Shown here piece by piece: positions 14,553-21,642 of a DNA stretch of 58,324 bases (positions within the stretch are counted from its first letter, which is position 1; every line of letters begins with the position of its first letter). The position numbers and the translations under genes are program-made. The DNA is taken from positions 1 through 58,324 of IMG/VR virus record IMGVR_UViG_3300043602_000067; one strand, given 5' to 3'. The DNA is from a virus. The notes below the pieces were generated by a model, which made no database searches, was not told the DNA's origin, and saw only the letters and a program-made list of their open reading frames with translations.

Positions 14553-14755
14553 GTGCCTCGCATTCGACGCTATGGACCTGTGACCGTTGTGGGACTGAGA
14601 TACGGATGCCCGAGCGCGAGCAGCCCGTCCAGTGGACCCGCCTCACTAAGACATCACCGCCCCTCGCTAGTCCGCTGGAGGGTAAGAAGGACGGCGACTG
14701 GCAACTCTGTCGAGAGTGTTCCGAGGGTGTCCACGATTGGATGATCTCGAAGTGA
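14549..14755 (+). CDS. Zinc-ribbon protein, 68 aa
   Basis: GTG start by overlap. CDRC near residue 10 and CREC near residue 57 are the two knuckles of a zinc ribbon separated by a long basic loop. Ends overlapping the next gene. Confidence 0.6.
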   Translation: MSASHSTLWTCDRCGTEIRMPEREQPVQWTRLTKTSPPLASPLEGKKDGDWQLCRECSEGVHDWMISK

Positions 14756-15222
14756 ACATCGTGGAGCTGCCGCGGAGAGGCGGCAAGACGACTGCGGCGC
14801 TGAAGTGGCTGCACGAGCAGGGCCATGGGGCGCTGATGGTCGTGTCGGGCTACGACACGGCGCCCATGGTGTGGACGCTGGCTCAGCGACTGGAATTGAC
14901 CGAGCAGCGCAAGGAGGACGGCACGATCACGCGCGAGGGCATCCAGCGACGGCAGATCGTCTCCACGTTCGACGCTCAGAACAATCGGATCGTTCTGCAG
15001 GGCGCCACGGGCATCGTCATCGACGACGCCGAGCAGGTGCTGTACGACTTCTTCCACGCGCCAGTGCACATGATGACGGTGACGGCGGATCACGTGGGCG
15101 GGTCGCTAACGGGGTTCCCCGACGAGATGACTGTACCGGATGCACCTGACATATACGGTCCCTACGTCGGACAGACAGACGAGGTGATCGTGGGCACCGA
15201 CGAGAAGGTCGAGCCGCTGTAA
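14752..15222 (+). CDS. Small P-loop NTPase-like protein
   Basis: GTG at 14752 by overlap. The first residues NIVELPRRGGKTTAALKWL are a Walker A of the type seen at the start of terminase ATPase domains, and GIVIDDAEQVL (about 90-100) is a Walker B. At 156 residues it holds only one compact P-loop domain without a nuclease. It could be a regulator of packaging, a relic of a terminase, or an independent ATPase. It lies about 1.6 kb upstream of the real terminase. Confidence 0.65.
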   Translation: MNIVELPRRGGKTTAALKWLHEQGHGALMVVSGYDTAPMVWTLAQRLELTEQRKEDGTITREGIQRRQIVSTFDAQNNRIVLQGATGIVIDDAEQVLYDFFHAPVHMMTVTADHVGGSLTGFPDEMTVPDAPDIYGPYVGQTDEVIVGTDEKVEPL

Positions 15223-15335
15223 TGGGCGACTGGCTGATGAACAACGTAGTGCCGCTTCTAGTAGTTATCGCCTTGGGGCTTGTTCTTCTTCTGCTAGCCC
15301 AACTCGTCCTGAAGTCGTACGGACTCTGGGTATGA
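15222..15335 (+). CDS. Single-helix membrane peptide, 37 aa
   Basis: TAATG overlap at the start and ATGA overlap at the end. MGDWLMNN precedes a 22-residue hydrophobic helix of L, V, I and A and a short basic tail. Small phage membrane peptides can inhibit host functions or aid lysis, but no role can be assigned. Confidence 0.6.
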   Translation: MGDWLMNNVVPLLVVIALGLVLLLLAQLVLKSYGLWV

Positions 15336-15733
15336 GCGTCCTTGAAGAGATCCGCGCCAGGGACGCCGAGGTACACCGCTGCCTGACGTGCGGCGGCTAC
15401 CCAGGTGGCGCCCACGACTCCACGGTGGAGGAGTGCGAGGCGAACCTGATAGCGCAATCCGAAGCCAACGGCAGCGACTGGCACAAGCGCCAGTACGTGT
15501 TCTACCCCGTGCAATCAACCGAGGAGATGGCAGAGCGTGCCAAGACCCTCGGTCCGAAGTGGCTGTGCTGGGGCGCGGAGGATCACCACCCGTACGTCGA
15601 GGACGTGGAGCTGAAGACCGTGTACGAGGACGCCGAGCGCGATCGCCGCACGCTGTTGCGCATCATTGATAGGTTCTTCACCTCGCACAACCTGCCGAGG
15701 TCGTCTTTCCAAGTGCCAGAGGAGGAGCTGTGA
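15332..15733 (+). CDS. Hypothetical protein, 133 aa
   Basis: ATGA overlap. The N-terminus has CLTCGGYPGGAHDSTVEEC, a probable zinc knuckle; the rest is acidic and helical (DAERDRRTLLRIIDRFF). No family recognised. Confidence 0.6.
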   Translation: MSVLEEIRARDAEVHRCLTCGGYPGGAHDSTVEECEANLIAQSEANGSDWHKRQYVFYPVQSTEEMAERAKTLGPKWLCWGAEDHHPYVEDVELKTVYEDAERDRRTLLRIIDRFFTSHNLPRSSFQVPEEEL

Positions 15734-15900
15734 GCACCATCGACCACCCAGACCCGATATGCGGTCACTGCCAGCAACCCGTCCTCAATAGCCAAGGCCG
15801 TAGGAACAAGGACGGCACCATGTGCCACATCTCGTGCCACGACGGGCGACTGCCGTACTACCCACGCACGCCCCTCCCTGTGCCCAAGGCTCAGCCATGA
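15730..15900 (+). CDS. Zinc-ribbon-like protein, 56 aa
   Basis: GTG start overlaps the previous stop; the stop overlaps the next ATG. CGHC and CHISCH provide four or more metal ligands in 30 residues. One of several tiny zinc proteins in this block. Confidence 0.55.
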   Translation: MSTIDHPDPICGHCQQPVLNSQGRRNKDGTMCHISCHDGRLPYYPRTPLPVPKAQP

Positions 15901-15983
15901 TGGATGAAGTCAACAACCGCCTGTTGCTCATCGCAGCGATCGTGATCCTGATCGTGCTGGCGATCGTGTACGTGCCCAAGTGA
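15897..15983 (+). CDS. Single-helix membrane peptide, 28 aa
   Basis: ATGATGG overlap at the start and GTG overlap at the end. After MMDEVNNR comes a hydrophobic helix of L, I, A and V ending at YVPK. It is too short to be found by usual gene callers. Its placement between overlapping genes supports translation. Confidence 0.55.
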   Translation: MMDEVNNRLLLIAAIVILIVLAIVYVPK

Positions 15984-16402
15984 GTTACGCCCGCCTGTAC
16001 TTCAAGCTCGGCTACTACGTCGTTTCGACGTTCATCATCGCCTATACGGCATGGAGTGTTGCCTGGTTGGCCGTCGAGGGCTGGCATGGCGACATCGGCA
16101 CCTCGATGCAGCTCATTTTGGCTGTCGGAGCGCTGGTTTTGTTCATGCTACGACTGATCAACGACGGGGTGCTGAAGTACGTCGATAAGATCCGCTTGAA
16201 GCGAGTTCTGGACAAAATATCGGCTGCACCGACCTCGCTGGCAGCGGAGTGGGGCTATATGGACATCAGTCGGTGGCGTCAACGCATGGATGAGGTCGAT
16301 TACGACGAGCTACGACTACGAGCGCTGGAAAGTGCCGCTGTAGCGGCTAAGATTGCCCGTGATGAGCGCCAATCCCACCCGAGCGATCTATCGACCCGGT
16401 AA
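15980..16402 (+). CDS. Membrane protein with cytoplasmic helical tail, 140 aa
   Basis: GTG start by overlap. Two hydrophobic helices (about 8-32 and 42-62) are followed by a charged helical tail (VDKIRLKRVLDKI). The next gene starts within its last 41 bases. No family recognised. Confidence 0.6.
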   Translation: MSYARLYFKLGYYVVSTFIIAYTAWSVAWLAVEGWHGDIGTSMQLILAVGALVLFMLRLINDGVLKYVDKIRLKRVLDKISAAPTSLAAEWGYMDISRWRQRMDEVDYDELRLRALESAAVAAKIARDERQSHPSDLSTR

Positions 16403-17186
16403 GCGCGCCAAGAAGGTCCTCCAGCCGAGGAGCGCGCGACACCTTGGCCATCCGCACCTCGTGGCTGGGGCAAAGGACCTCCACCGCCATCCGATGCCCG
16501 AAACCGACGCTACAAGGCAGCCGCGGCCGTCTCATATCACCAAAGAGCACGATGCGATGGTCCAGCGGAACCTAGAGATCCTGGCAGCCGAAAATCCGGC
16601 TTCCGTGCGCTCCGAAGTCGAGATTTACAAGGAAAAGCTGGCCGAGACGCCGCCATCGAGCAAGCGCGAGCAGTACGCCGCTCTGGCGACGCACAGGGAG
16701 ATGGCCACGACCATTCTTGCCGCGGGAGGCACTTTCGACGAGGCTGCCGACTGGGCAGGCGTAACCCGTAGCACGGTGTCGGGCTGGTACGCCGACGCGG
16801 ACTTCCGCAAGCGCGTAGAAGAGCAGCGCTCGGTTGTGCAGTCCAAGATCCGGGGTAGGATTGAGTCATGGATGGACAGGCGCACAGCCGACCCGCAGGC
16901 GCTCGACAACGCCGACCCGCGCACCACGCTGGCCATCTATGACCGCATCAGCGGACCTTCTGGCGGACGAGCTGGACAGGGCACTCAGCAGCCGGTCACT
17001 GTCAACGTCGCTCTCTCATACAGCGAACTCATGGAACGAGCTATTAGCACTGCCGGATCGGCAGAAACCGCGAAGCGTGTGGATGACGCCAGCCAGGAAG
17101 GCAGCGATTTTCCGCTCCTTGAACGAGAAACTGCCGGAGGGCTTCCTGGTCCTACCGTGGCAGGCGGAGGCCCATCGAGCGACTGA
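16362..17186 (+). CDS. terS: Terminase small subunit
   Basis: The protein contains the helix-turn-helix expected of a small terminase: GTFDEAADWAGVTRSTVSGWYADADFRKRVEEQ (about 125-160), followed by a helical oligomerisation region. It recognises the packaging site and stimulates the large subunit. The start is uncertain: ATG 16362 (used here) or ATG 16494, since residues 1-45 are basic and low in complexity. Its last 248 bases overlap the large-subunit frame. Confidence 0.75.
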   Translation: MSANPTRAIYRPGKRAKKVLQPRSARHLGHPHLVAGAKDLHRHPMPETDATRQPRPSHITKEHDAMVQRNLEILAAENPASVRSEVEIYKEKLAETPPSSKREQYAALATHREMATTILAAGGTFDEAADWAGVTRSTVSGWYADADFRKRVEEQRSVVQSKIRGRIESWMDRRTADPQALDNADPRTTLAIYDRISGPSGGRAGQGTQQPVTVNVALSYSELMERAISTAGSAETAKRVDDASQEGSDFPLLERETAGGLPGPTVAGGGPSSD

Positions 17187-18564
17187 CCGCTTCCAAGTCT
17201 GGAATTGCGGCAGGCGTGTAGGTAAGACGACAGCAGGCGGGCGCGAGGCGTTCCTGCAGTGCATGGTTCCCGAGAGCTACGTGTGGATCGTGGCGCCCGA
17301 GATGAACCTGGCCGAGAAGGAATTCCGCATCGTCTGGAACTTGGCCGTGCGCAAGGGCCTGATCCCGGTCACAGGGAAGAGCAAGCGCGAGCGCTGGATC
17401 GAGTTCGAGAACGGCAGCAAGATCGAGTGTCGCTCGGCCGAGAACCCGGACCAGCTCATCGGTGAGGGCGTTGACCTGATGATCATTGCCGAGGCTGCGC
17501 GCCTGTCCCCGGCCATCTGGGAGGAGCTGCTGCGACCGACCCTTGCCGACCGTCCGGGGCGGGCCATCATGTCGTCCACGCCACGCGGCAAGAACTGGTT
17601 CTTCAATCGCTTCAACGATGGGCTGATCCACCTCGACGACGAGTGGACGGCGTTCCATGTTCCCAGCTCTGCTAATCCCCTGATTTTGAGGAGTGAGATC
17701 GAGCGCATCGATCGGCTGATCGAGCAGGACCCCATTGCCAACGCGGTGCTCGACCAGGAGTGGCGGGCCAACTTCATCACCTACAAGGGCGTCGTCTTCC
17801 CCGAGTTCCAGCGCGAGGTGCACGTGCGCCGCGAGCCATATATCCCCGGTCAGAAGACGATGCTCTGGGTGGACCCCGGCTCGACCAACCCGTACGCCTG
17901 CCTGCTGGTGCAGATCACCGGTGACGAGACGGTGCGCGTGATCAGCGAGATCTACCGCACCCAGAAGATCACCGACGAGATCATCAAGCTGGCGCAGGCT
18001 GCGTGGCCGTACGCCATGTTCGACGGTGGCGTGCCGGGCAACCCACCCAACCCCGAGCTGGAGGTCGTGGTGGACGAGGCCGCGGCCGAGGCAATCGCCG
18101 CGTGGCGCCTCGCCGGTTACCGTGCCTGGGGAGCTAAGCCCCCCTTGAAGACGGGCATCGACGTGTACCACCGCATGCTGCGCGACCCATTCCGCGTGGC
18201 CGACAAGACGCACGAGAACCCAGTGGGCATCTGGCCGCGCATCACGTTCGACCCGAGCTGCGAATACTCGATCCTCGAACACAACCTGTATCACTACCCC
18301 GATGAGGCCCGCCAGCGCTCGGAAGGCGGTCCGACCGAGGTACCGGTGGACGCTGACAACCACTCGATCAGCGCCATTCGCTACGGCCTGTACGCGCTGT
18401 GGCCCGAGCTGTTCAACGAATACCACCCACAAACCGAGATGGTGGTCACGACGCTGGAGGAGATGGGTATCGAGGAGCAACTCGACCGCATGCGCATCGA
18501 GGCGGGCTACGCCCCGCGTGAGTACGCCAGTTCGGACGACCAGTGGAGCCTGGGAGATTACTAG
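16939..18564 (+). CDS. terL: Terminase large subunit
   Basis: Walker A NCGRRVGKTT (90-99) and Walker B DLMIIAEAARL (about 179-189), where the usual Asp before Glu is Ala (A184-E185). The RNase H-like nuclease domain has LWVDPGSTNPYA (first catalytic Asp), VVVDEAAAEAI, and DNHSISAIRYGL (last Asp). It cuts and pumps DNA into the capsid. The ATG at 16939 gives 541 residues but overlaps the small subunit by 248 bases; ATG 17083 would give 493. Both frames read like protein around 17000-17190, so an unusual overlap is real whichever start is used. Confidence 0.9.
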   Translation: MTASADLLADELDRALSSRSLSTSLSHTANSWNELLALPDRQKPRSVWMTPARKAAIFRSLNEKLPEGFLVLPWQAEAHRATDRFQVWNCGRRVGKTTAGGREAFLQCMVPESYVWIVAPEMNLAEKEFRIVWNLAVRKGLIPVTGKSKRERWIEFENGSKIECRSAENPDQLIGEGVDLMIIAEAARLSPAIWEELLRPTLADRPGRAIMSSTPRGKNWFFNRFNDGLIHLDDEWTAFHVPSSANPLILRSEIERIDRLIEQDPIANAVLDQEWRANFITYKGVVFPEFQREVHVRREPYIPGQKTMLWVDPGSTNPYACLLVQITGDETVRVISEIYRTQKITDEIIKLAQAAWPYAMFDGGVPGNPPNPELEVVVDEAAAEAIAAWRLAGYRAWGAKPPLKTGIDVYHRMLRDPFRVADKTHENPVGIWPRITFDPSCEYSILEHNLYHYPDEARQRSEGGPTEVPVDADNHSISAIRYGLYALWPELFNEYHPQTEMVVTTLEEMGIEEQLDRMRIEAGYAPREYASSDDQWSLGDY

Positions 18565-18604
18565 GAAGGGGGTGATGCCCATGCCACCGTTGGTGGAACC
18601 CTTC
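18565..18604 (+). other. Hairpin after terL
   Basis: GAAGGG (18565-18570) pairs with CCCTTC (18599-18604); inside lies CCACC-GTT-GGTGG (18584-18596). No T tract. It could be a processing or termination structure at the end of the terminase mRNA, and opens the 650-bp non-coding region. Confidence 0.4.
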
Positions 18605-18613
18605 ATAAGAGAA

Positions 18614-18718
18614 CGCCTGCCCGCTTATCGGACCTCGCCGGGATACCGAGTCGAACGGACTCCCCGCCACATAAGCCCTGTGAGCGAGTTGTGCTCCGCT
18701 GCACTCAGCGGGCAGGCG
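18614..18718. repeat. 12-bp perfect inverted repeat with 81-bp interior
   Basis: CGCCTGCCCGCT (18614-18625) and AGCGGGCAGGCG (18707-18718) are exact complements. The interior contains several further short stems (GTGC/GCAC, CCACA/TGTGG with a 7-base loop, GAGTC/GACTC), giving a cloverleaf-like outline on either strand, but the conserved tRNA bases are absent. It may be an RNA domain or a DNA site such as a packaging signal next to terminase. Confidence 0.5.
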
Positions 18719-18731
18719 CAGAAATTGTACC

Positions 18732-18761
18732 TTGACACCCCCACGGCGTAGCGTTTAGAGT
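18732..18761 (+). promoter_or_regulatory. Promoter for the non-coding region
   Basis: TTGACA (18732-18737) with TAGAGT (18756-18761) after 18 bp, or TTAGAG after 17. The predicted start near 18768 precedes no credible gene for over 350 bases, which suggests the transcript itself is the product or a long leader for the head genes. Confidence 0.65.
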
Positions 18762-18767
18762 CGGCGC

Positions 18768-19096
18768 CTGTCCTGCTGCGGAAGTGGTCGGCATGCAACG
18801 GCCCGCAGTACACCGAGGATGTTCGTCGCGAGAACACTGATCGGTGGGAGGCAGACTTAGACCGGAGGAGCCGCCTTTCAGGTCATGCCGTACTGTTCGA
18901 TCGGCAGCATTCGGGTAGGCACGGGGCGGCTTCTTGGTCCACTAGATGAACCGCTGGCGGATGTTTCCCATACTCCCAGCCCAGCGGCGAAATTGAATAC
19001 CCGGACCCTCGGTAGCAATTTTCAGTTAGCTGAACTCGCTCGCGCGAGCTTTGGCCCTGGCGATCGCCGTATCAGATCGAGGGTCCGGTCTTTTTG
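18768..19096 (+). ncRNA. Candidate large structured non-coding RNA
   Basis: Between a promoter and a T-tailed hairpin lie at least seven inverted repeats: CTGCGG/CCGCAG (18776, 18803), CACCGA/TCGGTG (18811, 18841) enclosing TGTTC/GAACA with a 7-base loop, AGCCGCC/GGCGGCT (18869, 18925) enclosing TGCCG/CGGCA (18886, 18902), CCGCTGG/CCAGCGG (18951, 18981), and the terminal stem with three inner hairpins. The order is properly nested, as expected for RNA rather than chance. No known class is assigned; large phage RNAs such as GOLLD or ROOL are comparisons to test. An open frame at 18885-19130 has no good ribosome site and odd composition. Confidence 0.5.
19001..19095 (+). terminator. Long-armed terminator-like stem with T tract
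   Basis: CCGGACCCTCG (19001-19011) and CGAGGGTCCGG (19078-19088) form a perfect 11-bp stem followed by TCTTTTT (to 19095). The interior carries three hairpins: TTCAG/CTGAA (19021-19034), GCTCGCGCGAGC (19038-19049) and GGCGATCGCC (19059-19068). It is a plausible 3' end for the structured RNA. Confidence 0.55.
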
Positions 19097-19135
19097 TTAC
19101 TCTGATCCCGCTACGAAACGAGACAGGTGAAGGAG

Positions 19136-19222
19136 GCCCAATGAACTGGACCATCTAGGGACGCACTGCGAGGACGCAGATGCCGTCCGTAGCCGCGTCC
19201 CGAAAGGGACAGTTCATTGGGC
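19136..19222 (+). promoter_or_regulatory. Structured translational leader
   Basis: GCCCAATGAACTG (19136-19148) and CAGTTCATTGGGC (19210-19222) are perfect 13-bp complements. Inside, GGGACGC/GCGTCCC (19158-19164, 19195-19201) encloses a CTGCG-AGGA-CGCAG hairpin, while GTCCC-GAAA-GGGAC (19197-19210) is a GNRA-loop hairpin that competes with both. The left arm holds the ATG of a five-codon peptide and the right arm the TTG start of the next gene, so each start codon is masked by the other. Confidence 0.6.
19141..19158 (+). CDS. Five-codon leader peptide
   Basis: AAGGAGG at 19130-19136, then ATG four bases later and a TAG at 19156: the peptide is MNWTI. Such an excellent ribosome site before a minimal frame suggests a translational leader. 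A ribosome here would open the left arm of the 13-bp stem and could free the start at 19217. Confidence 0.45.
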   Translation: MNWTI

Positions 19223-19393
19223 AAGGGTGCAAACCGCGCGAGCGGTAATCCAGAGCACCGTCATAAGACGCACAAGCGCGGCGTGATGAAGCACGGGCGC
19301 AACTACCGCTGGGGCGGAACGACGCACAGCGTTACCAAGTACCGCAGCCGACATAACCTGCCGCCAGGCAAGCACGGCGGGAAAGGTGGCTGA
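19217..19393 (+). CDS. Very basic small protein, 58 aa
   Basis: TTG start at 19217 with AAGGGA eight bases upstream, inside the right arm of the leader stem; a TAG closes the frame just upstream. The product is extremely rich in K, R, H and G (RHKTHKRGVMKHGRN, PPGKHGGKGG), like RNA- or DNA-binding tails. No family recognised. Codon use is consistent with coding, but the non-ATG start and shortness keep confidence modest. Confidence 0.5.
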   Translation: MGKGANRASGNPEHRHKTHKRGVMKHGRNYRWGGTTHSVTKYRSRHNLPPGKHGGKGG

Positions 19394-19420
19394 TACCCTG
19401 ACAGGCGTCGGGATTTTCAT

Positions 19421-19456
19421 GTGGCGCCGTGTTCCACAGTCTTACCGCGGCGCCAC
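19421..19456 (+). other. GC hairpin before portal
   Basis: GTGGCGCCG (19421-19429) and CGGCGCCAC (19448-19456) form a perfect 9-bp stem with an 18-base loop in the 107-bp gap before the portal gene. No T tract follows; possible mRNA-processing or stability element. Confidence 0.4.
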
Positions 19457-19500
19457 GCCCGGCTTCCCCTGTGCCCGACCGATGGAGTAGAGTCCCGCTG

Positions 19501-21240
19501 ATGGCTCGAACCCCGATGCGCGATCAGATCGCGGCGCAGGAAGCTCAGATACAGGAACTGCTCAAGGCCAACGAGCAGGTCTACTCCGAGTACACGCTGC
19601 TCAGTCGGCGCGTCGAAGAGCTGGCCTACATCGACCTCAACAACATCACCGGGGCTGAGGAGGACATCCTCCCGCAAGCCAAGCGCGTGCAGACGATCCA
19701 GCGCATCCGTCGTCTGCGCAGCGAGAACCCGATGGCCAAGCAGGCGATCAAGCTGGCCCTGCGCTTTGTGCTTGGCAAGGGCGTCACCTACGAGATCCGC
19801 GACTCCAACACGAAACGGATCATCGACGACTTCTGGAACGATCCGGTCAACCAGGGCGTGTGGACGAGCCACTTCAACCAGGTTCTCAACTTCGACGACA
19901 ACCTGACCGATGGTGAGCAGTTCGTGGCCCTCTTCACGACGCCTGGTGAGTCGCCCTACGTGCGCCTCGGCATCGTGCCCATGGAAGAGATCACCAACAT
20001 CCTGTACGACCCCGACAACGGGCGCATGCCGATCTGGTACCGGCGCGTGTATCGGGTCAAGAAGTGGGACGCCAAGCTCAATAACAACGAGGGTGGCTGG
20101 GCGCCTGACGTAGCCACCAAGCCGATCGTCAGGTATTACCGCGACTTCCGCGTCAGCGACGAGTACCTGGCCGACGTAGAAGAGCGCGGGTTGAAGATCC
20201 CCGCGGACCTACAGGCCGAGGGCAAGATCAAGCACCGCATGGTCAACCCGGTGCGCATGCGCTCGGGCCTGCGCGGCATCAGCGAGCTGTTCGCCAGCCG
20301 CGAGTGGTTCCGCGTGATCAAGGAGTTCATGGAGGACCGCGGCGCGGTCAACGCACAGGCCAACGCGTTGACCATGCAGCGCAAGGTCACCGGTGGGCCG
20401 ATCGCCGTGGCAGGCATGTCGGGCAAGATCGGCGGCATCCAGATGGGCGTCAACGACCAGCCGCTGTTGCCCAGCACGTTCGGTCGTAGGCCACTGGCTG
20501 GCTCGATGCTCGATACCAACCAGAACGTCGAGTACAAGGGCATCCGCGCCGATACCGGAGCACCGAGCGCCGACAAGGACGCCGAGCGGCTGATGACCAT
20601 CGCAGGCTCGGGTACGGCTACGCCTAACCACTACTTCGGTGGCACCAATGCGGCTCTGGCCGGTGCTCAGTCGGTCGAGGTGGCGGTCATCAAGGCGTTC
20701 GAGGACTTCCAGACCTACCTGCGCAACGACGACCGCGAGCTGGCCGAATTCGTGATCGCTATGGCGCTCGATAAGCCGGTGGCCGAGGTCGAGGCCGACG
20801 AGAAGGAGATCGTCTGGAACTTCCCACCGATTATGACCCAGGACATCGTGAAGTGGGTGACCGGCTTCGCCCAGTGGGCACAGCAGGTGGCGCCCAAGAA
20901 CCGCGTCGTCCGACGCGAGGCCATCCGCCTCGTGGCTGGTGTACTCGGCGTGCACAACATCGAGATGATCTGGGACGAGGTGGAGGCCGAGGAAACGCGC
21001 TTGGCCAAGGAAGAGGACGAGACGCGCAAGATGCAGATGGAGCAGCAGCAGAAGGCGCTCGATGCGCCGACTGTCATCGCTGGTGGTCCTCCAAGCGCGA
21101 ACGGAAATGGTGCCAAACCACCTGGTCAGAAGGCTACAACCGGGCCTACCGCACAGGGCCAAAGCCCGCAGATCTCGCGCCTCCAGGCGGGTCGTCCGCC
21201 CAATGAAGGTGCGACTGGACCACGCACCCACCGACAATGA
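19501..21240 (+). CDS. Portal protein
   Basis: 579 residues at the canonical place after terminase. The sequence is typical of large portal proteins: charged helical N-terminus, RIRRLRSENPMAKQAIKLALRFVLGKG, RGISELFASREWFRVIKEFMEDR (wing/stem helix), and TIAGSGTATPNHYFGG, ending in a Q/E-rich coiled region and a disordered tail. Twelve copies form the DNA entry ring. ATG 19501 is preferred to GTG 19429, whose extra codons do not look coding. Confidence 0.88.
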   Translation: MARTPMRDQIAAQEAQIQELLKANEQVYSEYTLLSRRVEELAYIDLNNITGAEEDILPQAKRVQTIQRIRRLRSENPMAKQAIKLALRFVLGKGVTYEIRDSNTKRIIDDFWNDPVNQGVWTSHFNQVLNFDDNLTDGEQFVALFTTPGESPYVRLGIVPMEEITNILYDPDNGRMPIWYRRVYRVKKWDAKLNNNEGGWAPDVATKPIVRYYRDFRVSDEYLADVEERGLKIPADLQAEGKIKHRMVNPVRMRSGLRGISELFASREWFRVIKEFMEDRGAVNAQANALTMQRKVTGGPIAVAGMSGKIGGIQMGVNDQPLLPSTFGRRPLAGSMLDTNQNVEYKGIRADTGAPSADKDAERLMTIAGSGTATPNHYFGGTNAALAGAQSVEVAVIKAFEDFQTYLRNDDRELAEFVIAMALDKPVAEVEADEKEIVWNFPPIMTQDIVKWVTGFAQWAQQVAPKNRVVRREAIRLVAGVLGVHNIEMIWDEVEAEETRLAKEEDETRKMQMEQQQKALDAPTVIAGGPPSANGNGAKPPGQKATTGPTAQGQSPQISRLQAGRPPNEGATGPRTHRQ

Positions 21241-21299
21241 CGTTGTATCTTGTATGACAACCTTGCGAGGGACGCCCTCTTCACCACCGATAGGAGCAC

Positions 21300-21638
21300 A
21301 TGAAAATGGCTGAAGACGAGAAGACTCAGGAAGAGAAGGACGCCGAGGCAGAGGCAGCGAAGCAGCCGAAGGCCAAGCCAGCAGCCAAGGCCAAGACGAC
21401 GCCCCCGGCCGTAGATGCCAAGGCTGGCGCTGGCGACAGCACCAAGGCCAAGATGCTGAAGGCAATTGGCGCCAAGGCCGAGGACGTGCTGGCCTACAAC
21501 GCAGAGGCCAAGATCCTCGTCACCAAGCAGGGCGGCAAGTACCAGCTCACTGCCGATGGCAATAAGCTGAAGCACCTGGCCGGTCCCGCGCCGACCGGTG
21601 GCAAGAAGGCGGCTGCAGACGAGGACGACGAGGAATAA
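21300..21638 (+). CDS. Small K/A/E-rich head-region protein, 112 aa
   Basis: ATG 21300 has AGGAG just upstream; a second ATG follows at 21306. The first 50 residues are a low-complexity K, A, E, P segment; residues 50-95 form a small domain (MLKAIGAKAEDVLAYNAEAKILVTKQGGKYQ). It may be a scaffold-associated or minor head protein. No family recognised. Confidence 0.65.
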   Translation: MKMAEDEKTQEEKDAEAEAAKQPKAKPAAKAKTTPPAVDAKAGAGDSTKAKMLKAIGAKAEDVLAYNAEAKILVTKQGGKYQLTADGNKLKHLAGPAPTGGKKAAADEDDEE

Positions 21639-21642
21639 CCCC

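Noticed and set aside
17152-18606. 484-codon minus-strand frame opposite terL
   Set aside because: No domain, no ribosome site; shadow of the terminase codon pattern. The same reasoning applies to long minus frames at 20209-21465, 25290-26522 and 38652-39947, and to plus frames at 51106-52290 and 52990-54108.
18614-18718. Possible tRNA (cloverleaf-like inverted repeats)
   Set aside because: The helix is 12 bp instead of 7, U33 is missing in the 7-base loop and no proper T-arm (GTTCRANNC with 5-bp stem) next to the acceptor stem can be built on either strand.
18885-19130. 81-codon plus-strand frame inside the structured region
   Set aside because: Weak ribosome site and an unusual composition; it crosses several perfect stems and the T-tailed terminator. 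Kept as the main alternative to a non-coding RNA.
19141-19222. Translational bypassing as in T4 gene 60 (stop after a short frame, hairpin, landing)
   Set aside because: Landing on the only cognate codon (ATT at 19216) continues into an early stop; the downstream protein is in another frame with its own start.
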